From Rhipicephalus microplus (lineage: Eukaryota; Arthropoda; Arachnida; Ixodida; Ixodidae), in the NCBI RefSeq assembly GCF_043290135.1, contig NC_134707.1, positions 81,796,987 through 81,860,986 on the forward strand: a DNA stretch of 64,000 nucleotides, given 5' to 3'. Positions 34,945 through 45,880 of this stretch are shown one piece after another (the first letter of the stretch is position 1; each line of letters begins with the position of its first letter). Under the pieces are notes generated by a model. That model made no database searches. It was not told the origin of the DNA and saw only the letters and a list, made by a program, of their open reading frames with translations. Position numbers and translations under genes: made by a program.

Positions 34945-36186
34945 AATATAACGAACACGAATATATGAAATATCGGTTATAACGAAGGAAATGAAAAACG
35001 ATCTTGCAATAGACAGTGTTATGAGTAACCGCTGCAAGGAATTTCCACATAACGAACTTATTTTTTTGTTAGGTGCTTCATCGGGATGCTTCATCAGAGG
35101 GGTGCTTCATCGAAAATAGATACACGCGAACTTCTGAACTGTTAAACCCCGTTATAAGAGGCGTGTGCCAGACAGCAGTTTTTGTGTTTTATATGAGGTG
35201 TCTCCTATAAGCAGGATACCATGTGTGCATTTTCCTAGTTTTATAAAACAATATTTTACTGCAGGCACACTGGTGTCTTTTAAACGGACACTAAAGTTAC
35301 ATAACAATTTACGTGAGAGTAAAAACTCAATGTATGACGACTTCCAAAATGACAATTTTATCAACAGCAGTGCCCTACTTAGCAAGAGGTTTAGGTGAAT
35401 GCACGTGAACGTATGCATTACTGTAGGAAATTCTCAAAATGATCCCGATGACGTCAGACAAATCGCTTACAATTAATCATCAGTAATCGAACTAGCTGCT
35501 CTAAATAAATGACCTTTCGTGCATCAAGAGATGTAATGAAATGCTTCTCGTTCGTTTTTGTTTGATTTGTGAAAAAAAAAAGGAACGCCGGCCGTTACTA
35601 CGAGGAATGTCGTGAGTGGTTAAAAAATTCAATTTTCGCCTGGTTAAACTGGACAGTTCGTGCCATCTAGTGGGGCCCAGTTGAGCCAAAACATGTCTGC
35701 CATCTCGGAGCCAATAGCAGCCATTGCTTCTGCTGTGGTTCGCGCTGCTTTTGTTTTGCTGCTACTAGTGTCAATGGCCATACAGTAAAGCAGGGCAACG
35801 TTGTGCACGGCAACAGTGATGCGAGATGGTCCGGCGGGTAATTTTAAGTGCGCTAACCTGATGCGGACTTCTAAAATTTGATTTTATTTTAAAATAAGCC
35901 CTTCTTTGGGGCAAAAGTAACACTATGAGGTTTCTGGACCGCTGTTTCAAGAATAAATGTCGACATGATAGTTGGATTTAGTGTCCCTTTAAACCCATTG
36001 GTCTTTTATATCAATGTCTCTTATAAAAGGGTTCGACTGTATAACAAAGTGCATGTTGCAAGAAAGTATGTTTGTTATATCAGAAAATTCGTTATAACGG
36101 TTTTTTGTAATGCTATATCTATTGCAAGACTGTTTTTCATTTCGTTGTTCGATATTTCGTTATTATCCGTGTTCGTTATATTTTCT
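34945..36186. mobile_element. Three nested inverted-repeat pairs (stacked non-autonomous DNA elements)
   Basis: Outer pair: 34945-35012 versus 36119-36186, sharing tataacgaacac, cgaaatatcg and aaatgaaaaac...cttgcaat. Middle pair: GTTAAACCCCGTTATAAGAG at 35141 versus the reverse complement GTCGAACCCTTTTATAAGAG at 36016-36037. Inner pair: TTTTAAACGGACACTAAAG at 35278 versus TTTAAAGGGACACTAAATCC at 35978-35993. The inner element is framed by TTAA. Outer and middle ends resemble the 'TTATAACGA' ends of Tigger/pogo-type MITEs. No ORF of a known family lies inside. Confidence 0.7.
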
Positions 36187-36645
36187 CGGGAATAGTCAAG
36201 GCCTTCAGCAAGTGCCTCTTGTAAAATATTCCTGGCTACGAGCGTAGATGAAGCGCCAGCGAAGGCAGTGGGCAGCTGCTATTGTTAGATCAAATATTGA
36301 ATCGCTTAGCAACTTAGTTTGGAAAATAGGTTATTTTTACATTGGGTAATTGTCAGCGACAGTACTTGAGGCCCGGTCCGCTCATGTTCTTTTATACACG
36401 AATCGCAGTAGGCGCTGTAAGCACTGCCTATGCCGCTGCTCTCGGACGTGTTCTTTGCAACAGGGGTTAGTGGTGCTTACTGGCTAATTGCGATTTTCGA
36501 ATACCGGGAGTGCTGCATTCACAGTTATTTTCTGCCTGGAGGCCAGGAAAGGCTGAAATCAAGTATGTCATTGTATGATTTCGTCGGAGATTTTCAGTAG
36601 GAGGTATATGCACTGATTGTTTTTTCGTTCTTGCAGTACGATCCT

Positions 36646-36830
36646 TTAAAGGGGACCCTGAAACGGTTTTTTTGGCGACTTGGTACAAACAAATTAGGCC
36701 GGTAAACTAAAGGGTTATTTAGAGACTGTTTGAGATCTCCGCTTAAACTGTTTAAATGAACGTTGAAATCGAAATTTCGCCGTGATGTTCTATCTTGAAT
36801 GTTTGTTATAATAGGAATATTGAAATTGCC
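36646..36830 (+). mobile_element. TTAA-flanked repeat end (GGGACCCTGAAACGG family)
   Basis: After TTAA at 36646-36649 comes aggggaccctgaaacggttt, a terminus resembling an ixodid repeat I remember. The far end is not found, and the sequence runs into the truncated gypsy element near 37140. Confidence 0.4.
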
Positions 36831-37259
36831 CCATTATGTTCCAGCCTGAGGGGGCAGACTGGTCTTTGGGACCAAAAAGTGACAAAAAAATTCATTTTTA
36901 AAATTGAGATATTTGGTTTCTGCAAGTATTTATCTATCTCTCTGCAAATATTTGCACACCATGAAGTGGCATTTTTTTTTGTAATGTCATTCTAACTGCC
37001 CAGATTCTTGGTGGTGTTAACATACATAACCTGCCAAAAATGGGGAACAAACTTTGAGGCTTTTTTATAATTTTCCGGCACCTGTGTTAGAAGCTCTGCT
37101 ACGAATTAGGAGCACCTTTATGAGGATTGCAAAACATGCGTACCATGATTACCTCTCACAACAGCGCATGCCACGGCCGCGGCAGTGGCAGCCCCATCCC
37201 CAAGACGATCTTCTCCCAATTTTCGGAGCCTCCCATGGGTGGCGCAGGTGCGCTCGCCA

Positions 37260-38234
37260 AGTACTAGGCGGGAAAACTAGCAACAGGGACCTTAGGGAGC
37301 GAGTCCGCTGACACTCGACGCAAGCAAGGCCTCCCATCGACGCAAGCACGAACCCACATCGATTCACCGATGACAGCAACGAAAGCCGGAAGCAGATTTT
37401 TTTTCGAGATACATGTGGTAGTGGATGGTCACCACGATGTTAGTGCATTATTGGATGCAGGTGCGGACTATTCAATCATGTGCCGAAAAGTAGCGGTGCA
37501 CAAAAAAAAAGTTGTTACGCCTTGGTACCAAACAAATTCGTACTGCCGGCGAGCATGTAGTCTTCCCAATCGGCATGTGCACTACCAGGTTGAGCATTCG
37601 GGGATGTACGTTTTTCGCCAGCTGCCTCATACTTCGTGACTGTTCCCGAGACCTAATCCTGGAAGTTGACTTTTTACAGGAGCACGGCACTGTTATCGAT
37701 CTTCGGGAGCATACCGTGACGTTTTCGACAGATGGATCTGCCGAAAAATCTGACGGCAGCCGCGACAGTACGTTTCGCGTTTCTGTCGACAGTATCACGT
37801 TGCCTCTACGTTCTAGCATCCTAGTTAATGTGGTGTCCGACAAGTTACGGGATGGTGAGGTTGTCGCCGAAAGCAACTTGTCACTTTTGTTTGCGCCATG
37901 TGTCTGTGCTGCACGCAGCCTCGTCACCCTTCATGACAGACACTCTGCCCTACTTGTGACTAATCTCAGTAATGAGCACCGGCACTTGTTTTGTCACACG
38001 GCCATCGCTTTCGCTTACCCTGTCGCAGACATTGCTGAATGTTTCGCATCTACATCAACCGACAATGGGCTTCGGCCAACAGCAAGGCATGTGACTTCGT
38101 TACTTGCCAAAGCTGATGTCAATTTGACCCTCTCTGAACAACAACAGACTGAGCTACGTGAACTGCTATATAAATTTGAAGAGTGCTTCGCATCCAACTT
38201 GGAGGTTCGTCAGACACTGATCACCAAACTCTAA
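37260..38234 (+). pseudogene. Gypsy protease and pre-RT spacer remnant
   Basis: The N-terminal part (37370-37500) contains VSALLDAGADYSIM, where the protease triad DTG reads DAG. A frame change at the poly-A run near 37502 leads into the 240-codon frame 37512-38234. There, LEVDFLQEHGTVIDLREHTVTF is the protease C-terminal region, and the stretch up to LSEQQQTELRELLYKFEECFA is the usual spacer before RT. The Met at 37512 is internal. Confidence 0.8.
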
Positions 38235-39480
38235 ATAATTATGTATACCGATGCCTTGCCCATAAAACAACACCCTTACCGCGTTTTGCAAAGGAACATG
38301 ATGTAATAAATGCACAAGTCGAGAAGATGCTGCAAGATGACGTTATCTAACCTTCCAAGAGTCCCTGGTCATGGCCGGTCGTTCTCGTAAAGAAAAAAAT
38401 GGATCACTGCGCTTCTGCGTAGACTACAGAAAACTTAACACCGTGACTAAAAAAAGACGTCTATCCACTGACCCGCTTTTATGATGCCGTCGACAGACTG
38501 CGGCGAGCCAAGTATTTTTCATCAAAGGACTTGAAAAGTGGCTACTGGCAGATTAAAGTTGATGAACAAGATTGTGCAGAAACCATCTTTGTTACACTAG
38601 ATGGCCTATATGAATTCAAGGTGCTTCCCTTCGGCCTCTGTTTCGCACCTGCAACATTCCAGAGAATGATGGACACTGTCCTTACCAGTATAAAGTAGCA
38701 CACGTGCCTAGTTTATATGGATGGTGTTCTCGTGTTTTCTGTGACCTTTGAGGAGCACCTCAAGCGTCTGCAGACTCTGCTGGAAGCACTCCGCTCTGGT
38801 AACATGATGCTGAAGCCAGAAAAATGTCACTTTGGTTATAAAGAACAGAAGTTTCTCGGTCATATTTTCAGTGCGAATTGTTCGACCAGACCCTGACAAA
38901 AGCACCGCCGTGGCGTCGTTTCCTGTTCCACATGATAAGAAGGCAGTACGTCGCTTTCTAGGGCTCTGCATGTACTATTGCCAATTTATAGCCAATCTTC
39001 CTAGCATTGCTGAACCGCTCACTCGACTCACTCATGAAGAGGTGCCATTCGTCTGGGAGGAAAAACAGGACGCAGCTTTCTTTGAACTACAGGAGCATTT
39101 GCAGACACGGTCAGTCCTCGCTGACTTTGACCAAGATGCTGATACTGAGATTCATACTGACGCCAGCAACGTGGGTCTTGGTGCTGTCCTCATCCAACTA
39201 CAAAAGCGGATGGAGCGAGTGATAGTGTATGCTAGCCACACTCTTTCCTGCGCCGAGGTCAACTACTCCACGTCAGAGAAAGAGTGCCTCGCTGTTGTAT
39301 GGGCCAAGATGAAACTCTGGCCTTATTTTTATGGACGCCACTTGAAGGTAGTGACAGACCATCATTTGTTGTCCTGGTTAGCTAACTTACGGGACCCGTG
39401 CAAGTGACTGGCACGATGGAGTTTTCGTCTGTAGGCATTCGATTTCTTTATCACTTACAAATCGGGCCGCAAGCACTAAG
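38235..39480 (+). pseudogene. Gypsy RT / RNase H remnant
   Basis: RT motifs occur in shifting frames: QVEKMLQDDVI then a stop, [41 protein letters not shown], a stop, then VYMDGVLVFS. YMDG replaces YxDD, so the second catalytic Asp is Gly. The frame 38832-39407 carries RRFLGLCMYYCQFI and an intact RNase H start TEIHTDASNVGLGAVL, then STSEKECLAVVWA and VVTDHHLLSWL. Confidence 0.85.
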
Positions 39481-40210
39481 ATGCCCATTCAATGTCTCGC
39501 GCCCTTGTCGAAGTTTGTGGCCACGACACCGAGGATGACGGTGGTTTCCTTGGGGCCCTTACTACAATAGATCTGATTACAAGACAGCGCGCGGACGATG
39601 AAATCTGCGCAGTTATCGAAAACCTTGAAGGACGTAACTCTTCCATGCCTCGATGTATTTCTCGAGGTCTCTCGTCATTCTGCCTGCAAGATGGGGTTCT
39701 GTATAAGAAAAACTCCAACGGCAAAGAGAGAACCTATTCTTTAGTCGTGCCAACTGACATGTGTGAGGACATTCTTCTCACCTGCCACGATGAGCCCACA
39801 TCTGGTCAGTTGGTTCCTCTCGAACTCTCCCTCGAGTTCGACAAGCGTACTACTGGCCTAAGCTTTCCGCATCCATTGAGCGATACGTGAAAAGCTGCCG
39901 GGAATTCAACGCCGCAAATCCCCGCCACTGAAGCCCGCGGGCCTTCTTCAACCAATCGAACTGCTTAGGGTGCCATTCGATCAAATAGGACAGAATTTAC
40001 TGGGGCCCTTTTTGCTGTCATCTGCCGGCAACAAGTGGATTGTACTAGCCACAGACTATTTGACGAAGTACGCTGAAACAAAGGCACTACAACATGCTAC
40101 GGCTTCCGATGTTGCCCAATTTTTTTATGAACCAGATCATTTTTCGACATCGCTCCCGATCGTGCGTAATCACAGACACTTCTGTCTGTGCGTGATCTGT
40201 CTGAGTGTGT

Positions 40211-40246
40211 GTAAATCTGTCTGTGCGTAATCACAGACAGATTTAC
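40211..40246. repeat. Perfect 15-bp hairpin inside the integrase remnant
   Basis: GTAAATCTGTCTGTG (40211-40225), a 6-base loop cgtaat, then the exact complement CACAGACAGATTTAC (40232-40246). Adjacent copies of 'cgtaatcacagaca' and 'tctgtctgtg' indicate a local template-switch insertion that split the integrase frame. Confidence 0.9.
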
Positions 40247-40434
40247 AGCCCAGCTCATTCATGACGTATTCAAGCTCAGCTGCACGAGCCATCGCAAGAC
40301 CACGTCATATTATCCACGGACAAACGGCTTGACAGAGCGATTCAACAAAACCATCGCTGACATGTTAACCACGTATACATTGATGTCCAGCATAAGACCT
40401 TGGACCAGGTGCTACCATACGTCACATTCACGTA

Positions 40435-40500
40435 AGCCCTCCACTACGGCGTTTCTCATAATCAAATGGTGGTTTTGGGACGTTAAACCCCACATATCAA
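40435..40500 (+). mobile_element. 5'-truncated SINE fragment with 13-bp target duplication
   Basis: The 66 bases (gccctccactacggcg ... ggttttgggacgttaaaccc) equal the 3' third of the SINE at 58827-59070. TCACATTCACGTA stands directly before (40422-40434) and after (40501-40513), an exact target-site duplication. Removing it rejoins the integrase motif YVTFTYNTAIQ. Confidence 0.93.
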
Positions 40501-40978
40501 TCACATTCACGTACAATACTGCCATCCAGGAAACTACGGGATTCACGCCTTGCCGTCTTGTCTATGGATGTGATGTTGAGACCATGCTGGGTGCGATGCT
40601 TCCACACAATCGCGGCGCTTTGATCATGCCTGACGCTTTGCAGCTTATCCAGTACGCCGAAGAAGCATACCAGATAGCACGCCTACACATCACGCACCAG
40701 CAGAGTACAGACACATGCCACTACGACGCTTTCCATCGACAAGTTGACTATCATCTAGGTGTCCAAGTTTGGGTGTGGACTCCAGTTCGACGCCAGGGAT
40801 TGTCAGAAAAACGGCTCAGTCGCTAATTTGCACCCTACAAAATGTTGTGACGCGTGACCGATCTGAACTACGAGGTAGTCCCCGACGGGGCCTTCTCGCC
40901 ACGGCGTCGAAGGATGGCGAAATGGTGAGCTCGACGACGCAAGGCACGCTTGGATGGTGTTGCGGATGGATCAGAGAG

Positions 40979-42232
40979 CTAGTCGATCAGCGGGGCGATC
41001 CAATTATCCTTTCGCTGTTCGGTAGCGAGGATGTCGACATCGATGGCAACAGCAATTGAGGTTACTGAGCGGGGCACGTCGTCTTCAGGTAGAGGGGAGC
41101 GCGAGAGGGCGTCGGTGTCAGCATGCTGGCGTCCGTTGCGGTACAGTACGCGGATGTCGTAGTCTTGTAAGCGAAGAGCCCAACGGGCGAGACGGCCTGA
41201 GGGATTTTTCAATGATGACAGCCAGCATAGTGCATGATGGTCGGTGACAACATCGAATAGGCGACCATACAAATAAGATCGAAACTTTGTAAGGGCCCAG
41301 CCGATTGCCAGGCACTCTTTTTTCGTGAAGGTGCAGTTTGTCTGAGCTCTCGTGAGCGTACGGCTTGCATATGCTACGACATATTCAGGAAATCCGGGTT
41401 TGCGCTGCGCCAGGACAGCGCCGAGGCCTACACCGCTGGCGTCCGTGTGCACCTCCGTTGGGGCCGTAGGGTCGTAGGGGCGTAGAATGGGAGGAGACGT
41501 CAACAAATGGCGGAGCTTTGCGAACGCGTCGTCACACTCGGATGACCACGAATTAAGGGGCCCGTTACCTCCAAGGAGCTTCGTCAAGGGTGATATGATC
41601 GTCGCAAAGTTTCGTATGAAACGTCGGAAGTATGAGCACAGGCCCACAAAACTACGCAGATCTTTGATGGACGCAGGTTTGGGGAATTCGGCCACGGCTT
41701 GAAGCTTGGCTGGATCAGGAAGAATACCGTCCTTGGACACGACGTACCCAAGGATGGTGAGTTGCCGTGCTGCAAAGCGGCACTTCCTCAGATTTAGTTG
41801 CAAGCCGGCATTGCTCACAAGTGCGAAAACTTCTTTCAAACGTTGGAGATGCGTGGAGAAATCCGGAGCGAAGACAACGACATCGTCGAGGTTACACAAG
41901 CACGTGTACCATTTCGAGTTGCGCAGAATGGTGTCCATCATGCGCTGAAAGGTCGCAGGTGCATTACATAGACCAATTGGCATGACGTTGAGCTCGTACA
42001 AGCCGTCGGGTGTGACGAAGGCGGTATTCGGTCGAGCGTCGTCAGCCATTGGTACTTGCCAGTATCCCGAGCGCAGATCAAGAGAAGAAAAAAAATCGGC
42101 TCCGTGAAGGCTGTCAATCGCGTCATTGATGCGCGGCAGTGGATAAACGTCCTTGCGAGTGATCTTATTGAGCCGTCTGTAGTTCATACAGAACCGCCTT
42201 TCTTCGCAACAAGGACAACAGAAGACGCCCAT
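40979..42232 (-). pseudogene. Gypsy RT / RNase H, long open part
   Basis: 417 open codons. It starts mid-fingers ([20 protein letters not shown]), then [13 protein letters not shown] around residue 47-59 and the palm [14 protein letters not shown]. The catalytic loop is [11 protein letters not shown], with Asn replacing Tyr of YLDD but both Asp residues kept. The thumb is [15 protein letters not shown], RNase H starts [18 protein letters not shown] and ends [15 protein letters not shown] and [10 protein letters not shown]. The frame then runs on to WIAPLID and is lost at the junction. The RT N-terminus (42240-42560) is frame-disrupted, so the protein is incomplete. Confidence 0.88.
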
Positions 42233-42578
42233 GGACTGTTCGAGGGGCGAATGACGTCGCGTCGGAGCATATCGTCAACCTGCTCGTTAATTACCCGATG
42301 TTTAGCAGGCAACACGCGATATGGACGTTGCCGTAAAGGTAGATGGGCACCAGTGTCGATGTGGTATGTAACAGCGGACGTGCGATCGAGAGAACTTCGG
42401 TGACGTCGAAAGGAGAACGATATTCTTGCAACAGGTCGAGAAGCTGGGAACGCTGTACCGCCGTAAGGTTGTCAGCAATGGAGGGGCCAAATACTTCAGC
42501 AGATGACAGATCAGAAGTGGAAATAGCATTGATGGTACGCGGACTGGGACAACGCGATTCATCGGGTACATCCTAGAC

Positions 42579-43190
42579 TTATGCGTCGTCGACTGGTTCT
42601 ACTCGGCCGAGACATTCCCCTCGAAGCAAGGTAACAGTGTACGGAGATAGGTTGGTTACAAAAATAGTGGCGTTGCCCTGGGTGACTTGCACGGTCGCGA
42701 AAGGTACTAACAACCCTTTCCTGCTACAAGCGCGGTCGGATGGCGAAACGAGTGCAATTGTGTCGGAGAGACCAGCGCAGTAGACCAACACAGCTGTCGT
42801 CGAATTTGGAGGCACTGTTGTATCGTCTTTCATGAGAATTTTGCTCAGTGTCGCAGGACTGTCTTCTGGCGTCAAATGCGAGAAGGGTGACAGTTCAATA
42901 TCGGCGGAGGAACAATGGATGACGGCGTCGTGGCGGGAGAGAAAGTCCCACCCCAGGATGACGTCATGAGAGCATGCCGAAATGATGATGAACTGGGCGA
43001 CATAAAGAACGTCTTGAATGACAACGCGAGCTGTGCCTCCTGCTGTAGGAGGAATACGATGCAAACTAGCAGTACGGAGAGACAACCCAAAAAGTGGCGT
43101 CGTCACTTTTCGAAACAAGCGGCAAAGTTTTTTGTCCATAACTGTTACGGCAGCTCAAGTGTCAATAAGAGCCGATGCATGAACACTGTC
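42579..43190 (-). pseudogene. Gypsy protease region with stop in the active-site triad
   Basis: Upstream of the open frame (42579-43139) the protease motif reads ALIDT, stop, AAV: the Gly codon of Asp-Thr-Gly has become TGA near 43153. The rest is well preserved: VTVMDKKLCRLFRK, then DVILGWDFLSRHDAVI and LLRGECLGRVEPVDD. The Met at 43139 is internal. Confidence 0.82.
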
Positions 43191-43429
43191 CACAAGCACG
43201 TCAATGACATTCGATGGGCTGTTCTGAGTGCTTTCACATTGCAATAGCGTCGCAGTCCTTGCCTCTGGGACTGCGACGACTAGTTTTCCCGCTCATGAGC
43301 AGCCGAACTCGGCCGCAAGGGGTACAGGGAACGACGTCGTGGAGACGGCGACCTTCGAGGAGACGGACCTGGGCGAGACGACCGTGGCATAGATGGCAGT
43401 TCGTCATTATATCGACGACTAAGCTGGCC

Positions 43430-44560
43430 AGCAACAGGCGAAAAATAGGGAGCCGGCTGTACTCGAGAGCAGTAACGGGCTACGTGACCGGCGTAGCCAC
43501 AAGCAAAGCAGATGCCGGTTGTCGGGTGTGCGCCATCGGTTTGCTGGGGTGGGTCTTGCTCGAAATGGTGGCTGAAAAGGCTGCATGGTGGGCTGTAAAT
43601 GAGGCTGAGGGGTTACGCCAACATACCTAGCGGGCATACCCGCTGCCAAAGACGGAGGTCGAGAAGCAGCTTCGGCGTAAGTCAGAAGGGCTGGTGCTGG
43701 AACGATTTGAGGCGGCCTGGCGACAACTTGGGCGTAGCTGAGGGGCGCAGGAGCCGAAATTGTTGAGGGTGGTACGCAGGCATGACCTCCGCTATTTCCT
43801 GCTCAATCGCCCGACGAATGGAAGGGAGAATGGTAGTGGCTGATTGTTGAATAGCCGGTGGGTGGGCAAAGGGAAAGAGAGAGAACTGGCACGCAATTTC
43901 CTCCCGGATGAAGGACTTGAGGTCTGTCATCAAAGCCACTTCGTCACAACCGGCCTCCAAGCCAGCAAGCGTTGCAGCTCGTGGTGGGGAGCGACGTGTC
44001 ATCAAACGCTGCCGGCGGAGCTCCTCGTAGCTCTGACACAATGTGATGACCTCAGCCACTGTGCCGGGATTTTTGGCAAGCAGCATCGTGAAGGCATCAT
44101 CGTCAATGCCTTTCATGATGTTTCGGATCTTGTCAGACTCTGGCATGGTTTGATTGGATTTGTTGCACAAGTCCAGTACATCTTCAATATAGCTGGTGAA
44201 TGACTCACCAGCCTGCTGAGCGTGTTCACGCAAGCGCTGCTCGGCTTGCAGCTTACAAACGGCAGGGCGGCCGAAAACGTTGATTACAGCGGTCTTAAAA
44301 TCCGACCAGATTGCGAAATCAGATGCGTGGTTGTTGTACCACAAACTGGCTACGCCCGCGAGGTAGAACACTAAGTTCGTCAACTTGCCGTCCTCGTCCC
44401 ATTTGTTGGGGACGCTCACGCGCTCGTAAATGGCGAGCCAGTCCTCCATGTCAGTACCATCGGCGCCTGTGAAGATGGGTGACGGATCCTGGGGACACCG
44501 GACAAGGGGATGGCATGGGAGGAATCGTTTGCTGAGAGGCGTCGTGGGGCATGGTAGATG
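43430..44560 (-). pseudogene. Gypsy gag remnant with intact CCHC knuckle
   Basis: The 255-codon frame 43682-44449 covers the gag core: MEDWLAIYERVSVPNKWDED, FYLAGVASLWYNNH, VINVFGRPAVCKLQAEQRLR, FTSYIEDVLDLCNK and VAEVITLCQSYEELRR. The N-terminus (from about 44560) is one frame off, joining through FTGADGTD. In another frame near 43465-43510 the zinc knuckle CFACGYAGHVARYC is complete. Two frameshifts are evident. Confidence 0.82.
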
Positions 44561-44621
44561 GCAGGGTACGTGCTCGAAGCTCCAAGGGCTTCGAAAGGGA
44601 ACGCAGCACTCTCCACCAAAT

Positions 44622-44794
44622 TGTTAAGGCCTTTATTAGCCGGAAACCAGCGATCATACGCTATGGCGACAGTGATGGTCAAGCATGTGACGGTCAAGCA
44701 CGGACCCTCAGCGCAAGTGGCGTCCTTGTTGGGTAGCCCCATTAGTAGGCAATCTAGAGTTTGACCCATTTCAAAGTTCGAGGGCTTCGCTACA
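44622..44794 (-). repeat. 5' LTR of the minus-strand gypsy element
   Basis: In element orientation it begins TGTAGCGAAGCCC and ends GGCCTTAACA, 173 bases, with TG...CA ends and an AATAAAGG poly(A)-like motif near the end. The other LTR is missing, so boundaries rest on the TG/CA rule and the following TGGTGGAG leader. Confidence 0.65.
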
Positions 44795-45219
44795 AAATAA
44801 ACAAACAAATAAATAAATAAATGAAAATATTCAGACTGTAGACTCTAATATCACTCCTAAATTACCTTTTTTCCATGCTTTATTCAATCGTTTACTTATT
44901 GTTCTTGGTGAAACTTTCTGCTTCATTCTCTACATCCGTTATTTCTAATTGTCCATTTCTCATTATCTTTTGCCCTTTTTTCAAGAGTATAAAAACCGTG
45001 AGCTAACAAATTAACAGTATTTCGCCAGAACTACCAGGTTCTTAGCCAATCGCTCAGCGTGGGTGTGTGCCACAGCTTCCAGGCACTTCCTTCCTTCCTT
45101 CCTTCTTGAGCACAGGGGTATGTTAACTTGTGCAACCAGCCCGCCATAATGGTATCCCTGACTAAGGTTTGCACTGACCGATAATTTCGCAAGGAATACC
45201 TAACAAAAGTTTTATTTGC
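44795..45219. other. AT-rich stretch with short simple repeats
   Basis: Contains an (AAAC/AAAT)n run at 44795-44825 and a CTTCC run near 45090. No gene is seen. Confidence 0.5.
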
Positions 45220-45865
45220 TGTACGTATACTTACTGGCGTCCCGATTTTTTCTTAGCTGAGTACCCATATCTGGTAATTTTCATAGGGGGTATGTGCCAC
45301 AAACGTTTAAAAGTGAATAATGGAACCAACCTTGGCTAGGGTGGTTTAACGATCACCAATACGTGTGACTAAATTCACGGTTTCGGTGGCTGGCCCGCCA
45401 GGTATAGGGTGGCCGACTCTTCTGTGAAGGAAAGCGGGGCAGAGAGTTGGGTGTGCGTACAATTATTGCTTTAGCTAGCTAGTGAAATGAGTCTTCGTGG
45501 TGGTGATATCTTCCAGACAAATACACTGTTTCTTTATAGCTGCGGGCTCAAAGCTGCGGGCTACTTACGGTTCGAAGCATTTTCTCTTGCTCAATAACAT
45601 ACACGTAAACGTGTTCGTACTTCCCGCCGAAGTTCTACTGGAGTGGCTAAAGCCTCTCGTAGTGAACGCCAGCCATTACTGCATTATTTTGAGCCTGCGA
45701 TTTATGCGATCTTTATGCTGCTTACCCTGAGGCGCGTTTGACTTGCGTTGTATCACGTAAGTGTTTCCAGCTTTATGGCTCGGAATAAATCCACGACTTG
45801 TAGCTGTTGGACAAGGATGGAGAGACTCGGTACGCTGCCAGAAAAGTTCGGGCAGTCCCGCTAAT
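45220..45865. repeat. Dispersed repeat, copy 1 (related to 61.2-61.9 kb)
   Basis: It aligns in the same orientation with 61240-61880. Shared blocks in order are tacttactgg, atctggtaattttcata, gtgtgcgtacaat, ttccagacaaat, gtttcttta, ttctcttgctcaat, acttcccgc, gaagttc, gcgtttgacttgcgttgta and agactcgg. No conserved ORF runs through both copies, which argues against a protein-coding exon. Confidence 0.72.
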
Positions 45866-45880
45866 ACCGGTATAGTGTCT

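Larger units (their letters stand above)
37140..40915 (+). mobile_element. Truncated Ty3/gypsy element (plus strand), inactive
   Basis: The order is protease, spacer, RT, RNase H, integrase, with no LTR on either side and almost no gag. The left boundary near 37140 is uncertain. The right end merges tail-to-tail with a minus-strand gypsy element around 40905-40925. The copy carries stops and frameshifts, a DAG protease triad, an MDG RT loop, a palindromic insertion (40140-40246) and a SINE fragment (40435-40500). Confidence 0.88.
39492..40915 (+). pseudogene. Gypsy integrase remnant
   Basis: The linker (39492-39890) is followed by the integrase core: WIVLATDYLTKYAETKAL near 40036 (first Asp), then, after a palindromic insertion, FTAQLIHDVFKLS and TSYYPRTNGLTERFNKT near 40310-40345 (Glu). 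A SINE fragment separates YVTFT from YNTAIQETTGFTP. The C-terminal part reads FGPYKVL-like FAPYKML, then a stop and VTDLNYEVVPDGA before the junction. Several disruptions, no function expected. Confidence 0.82.
40916..44794 (-). mobile_element. Ty3/gypsy element (minus strand), 3'-truncated, with 5' LTR
   Basis: Minus-strand order: LTR (44622-44794), leader TGGTGGAGAGTGCTG, gag, protease, RT/RNase H, then an abrupt end before integrase near 40916. It is related to the 17914-23022 element. It joins the plus-strand gypsy remnant with no LTR between them. Confidence 0.88.
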
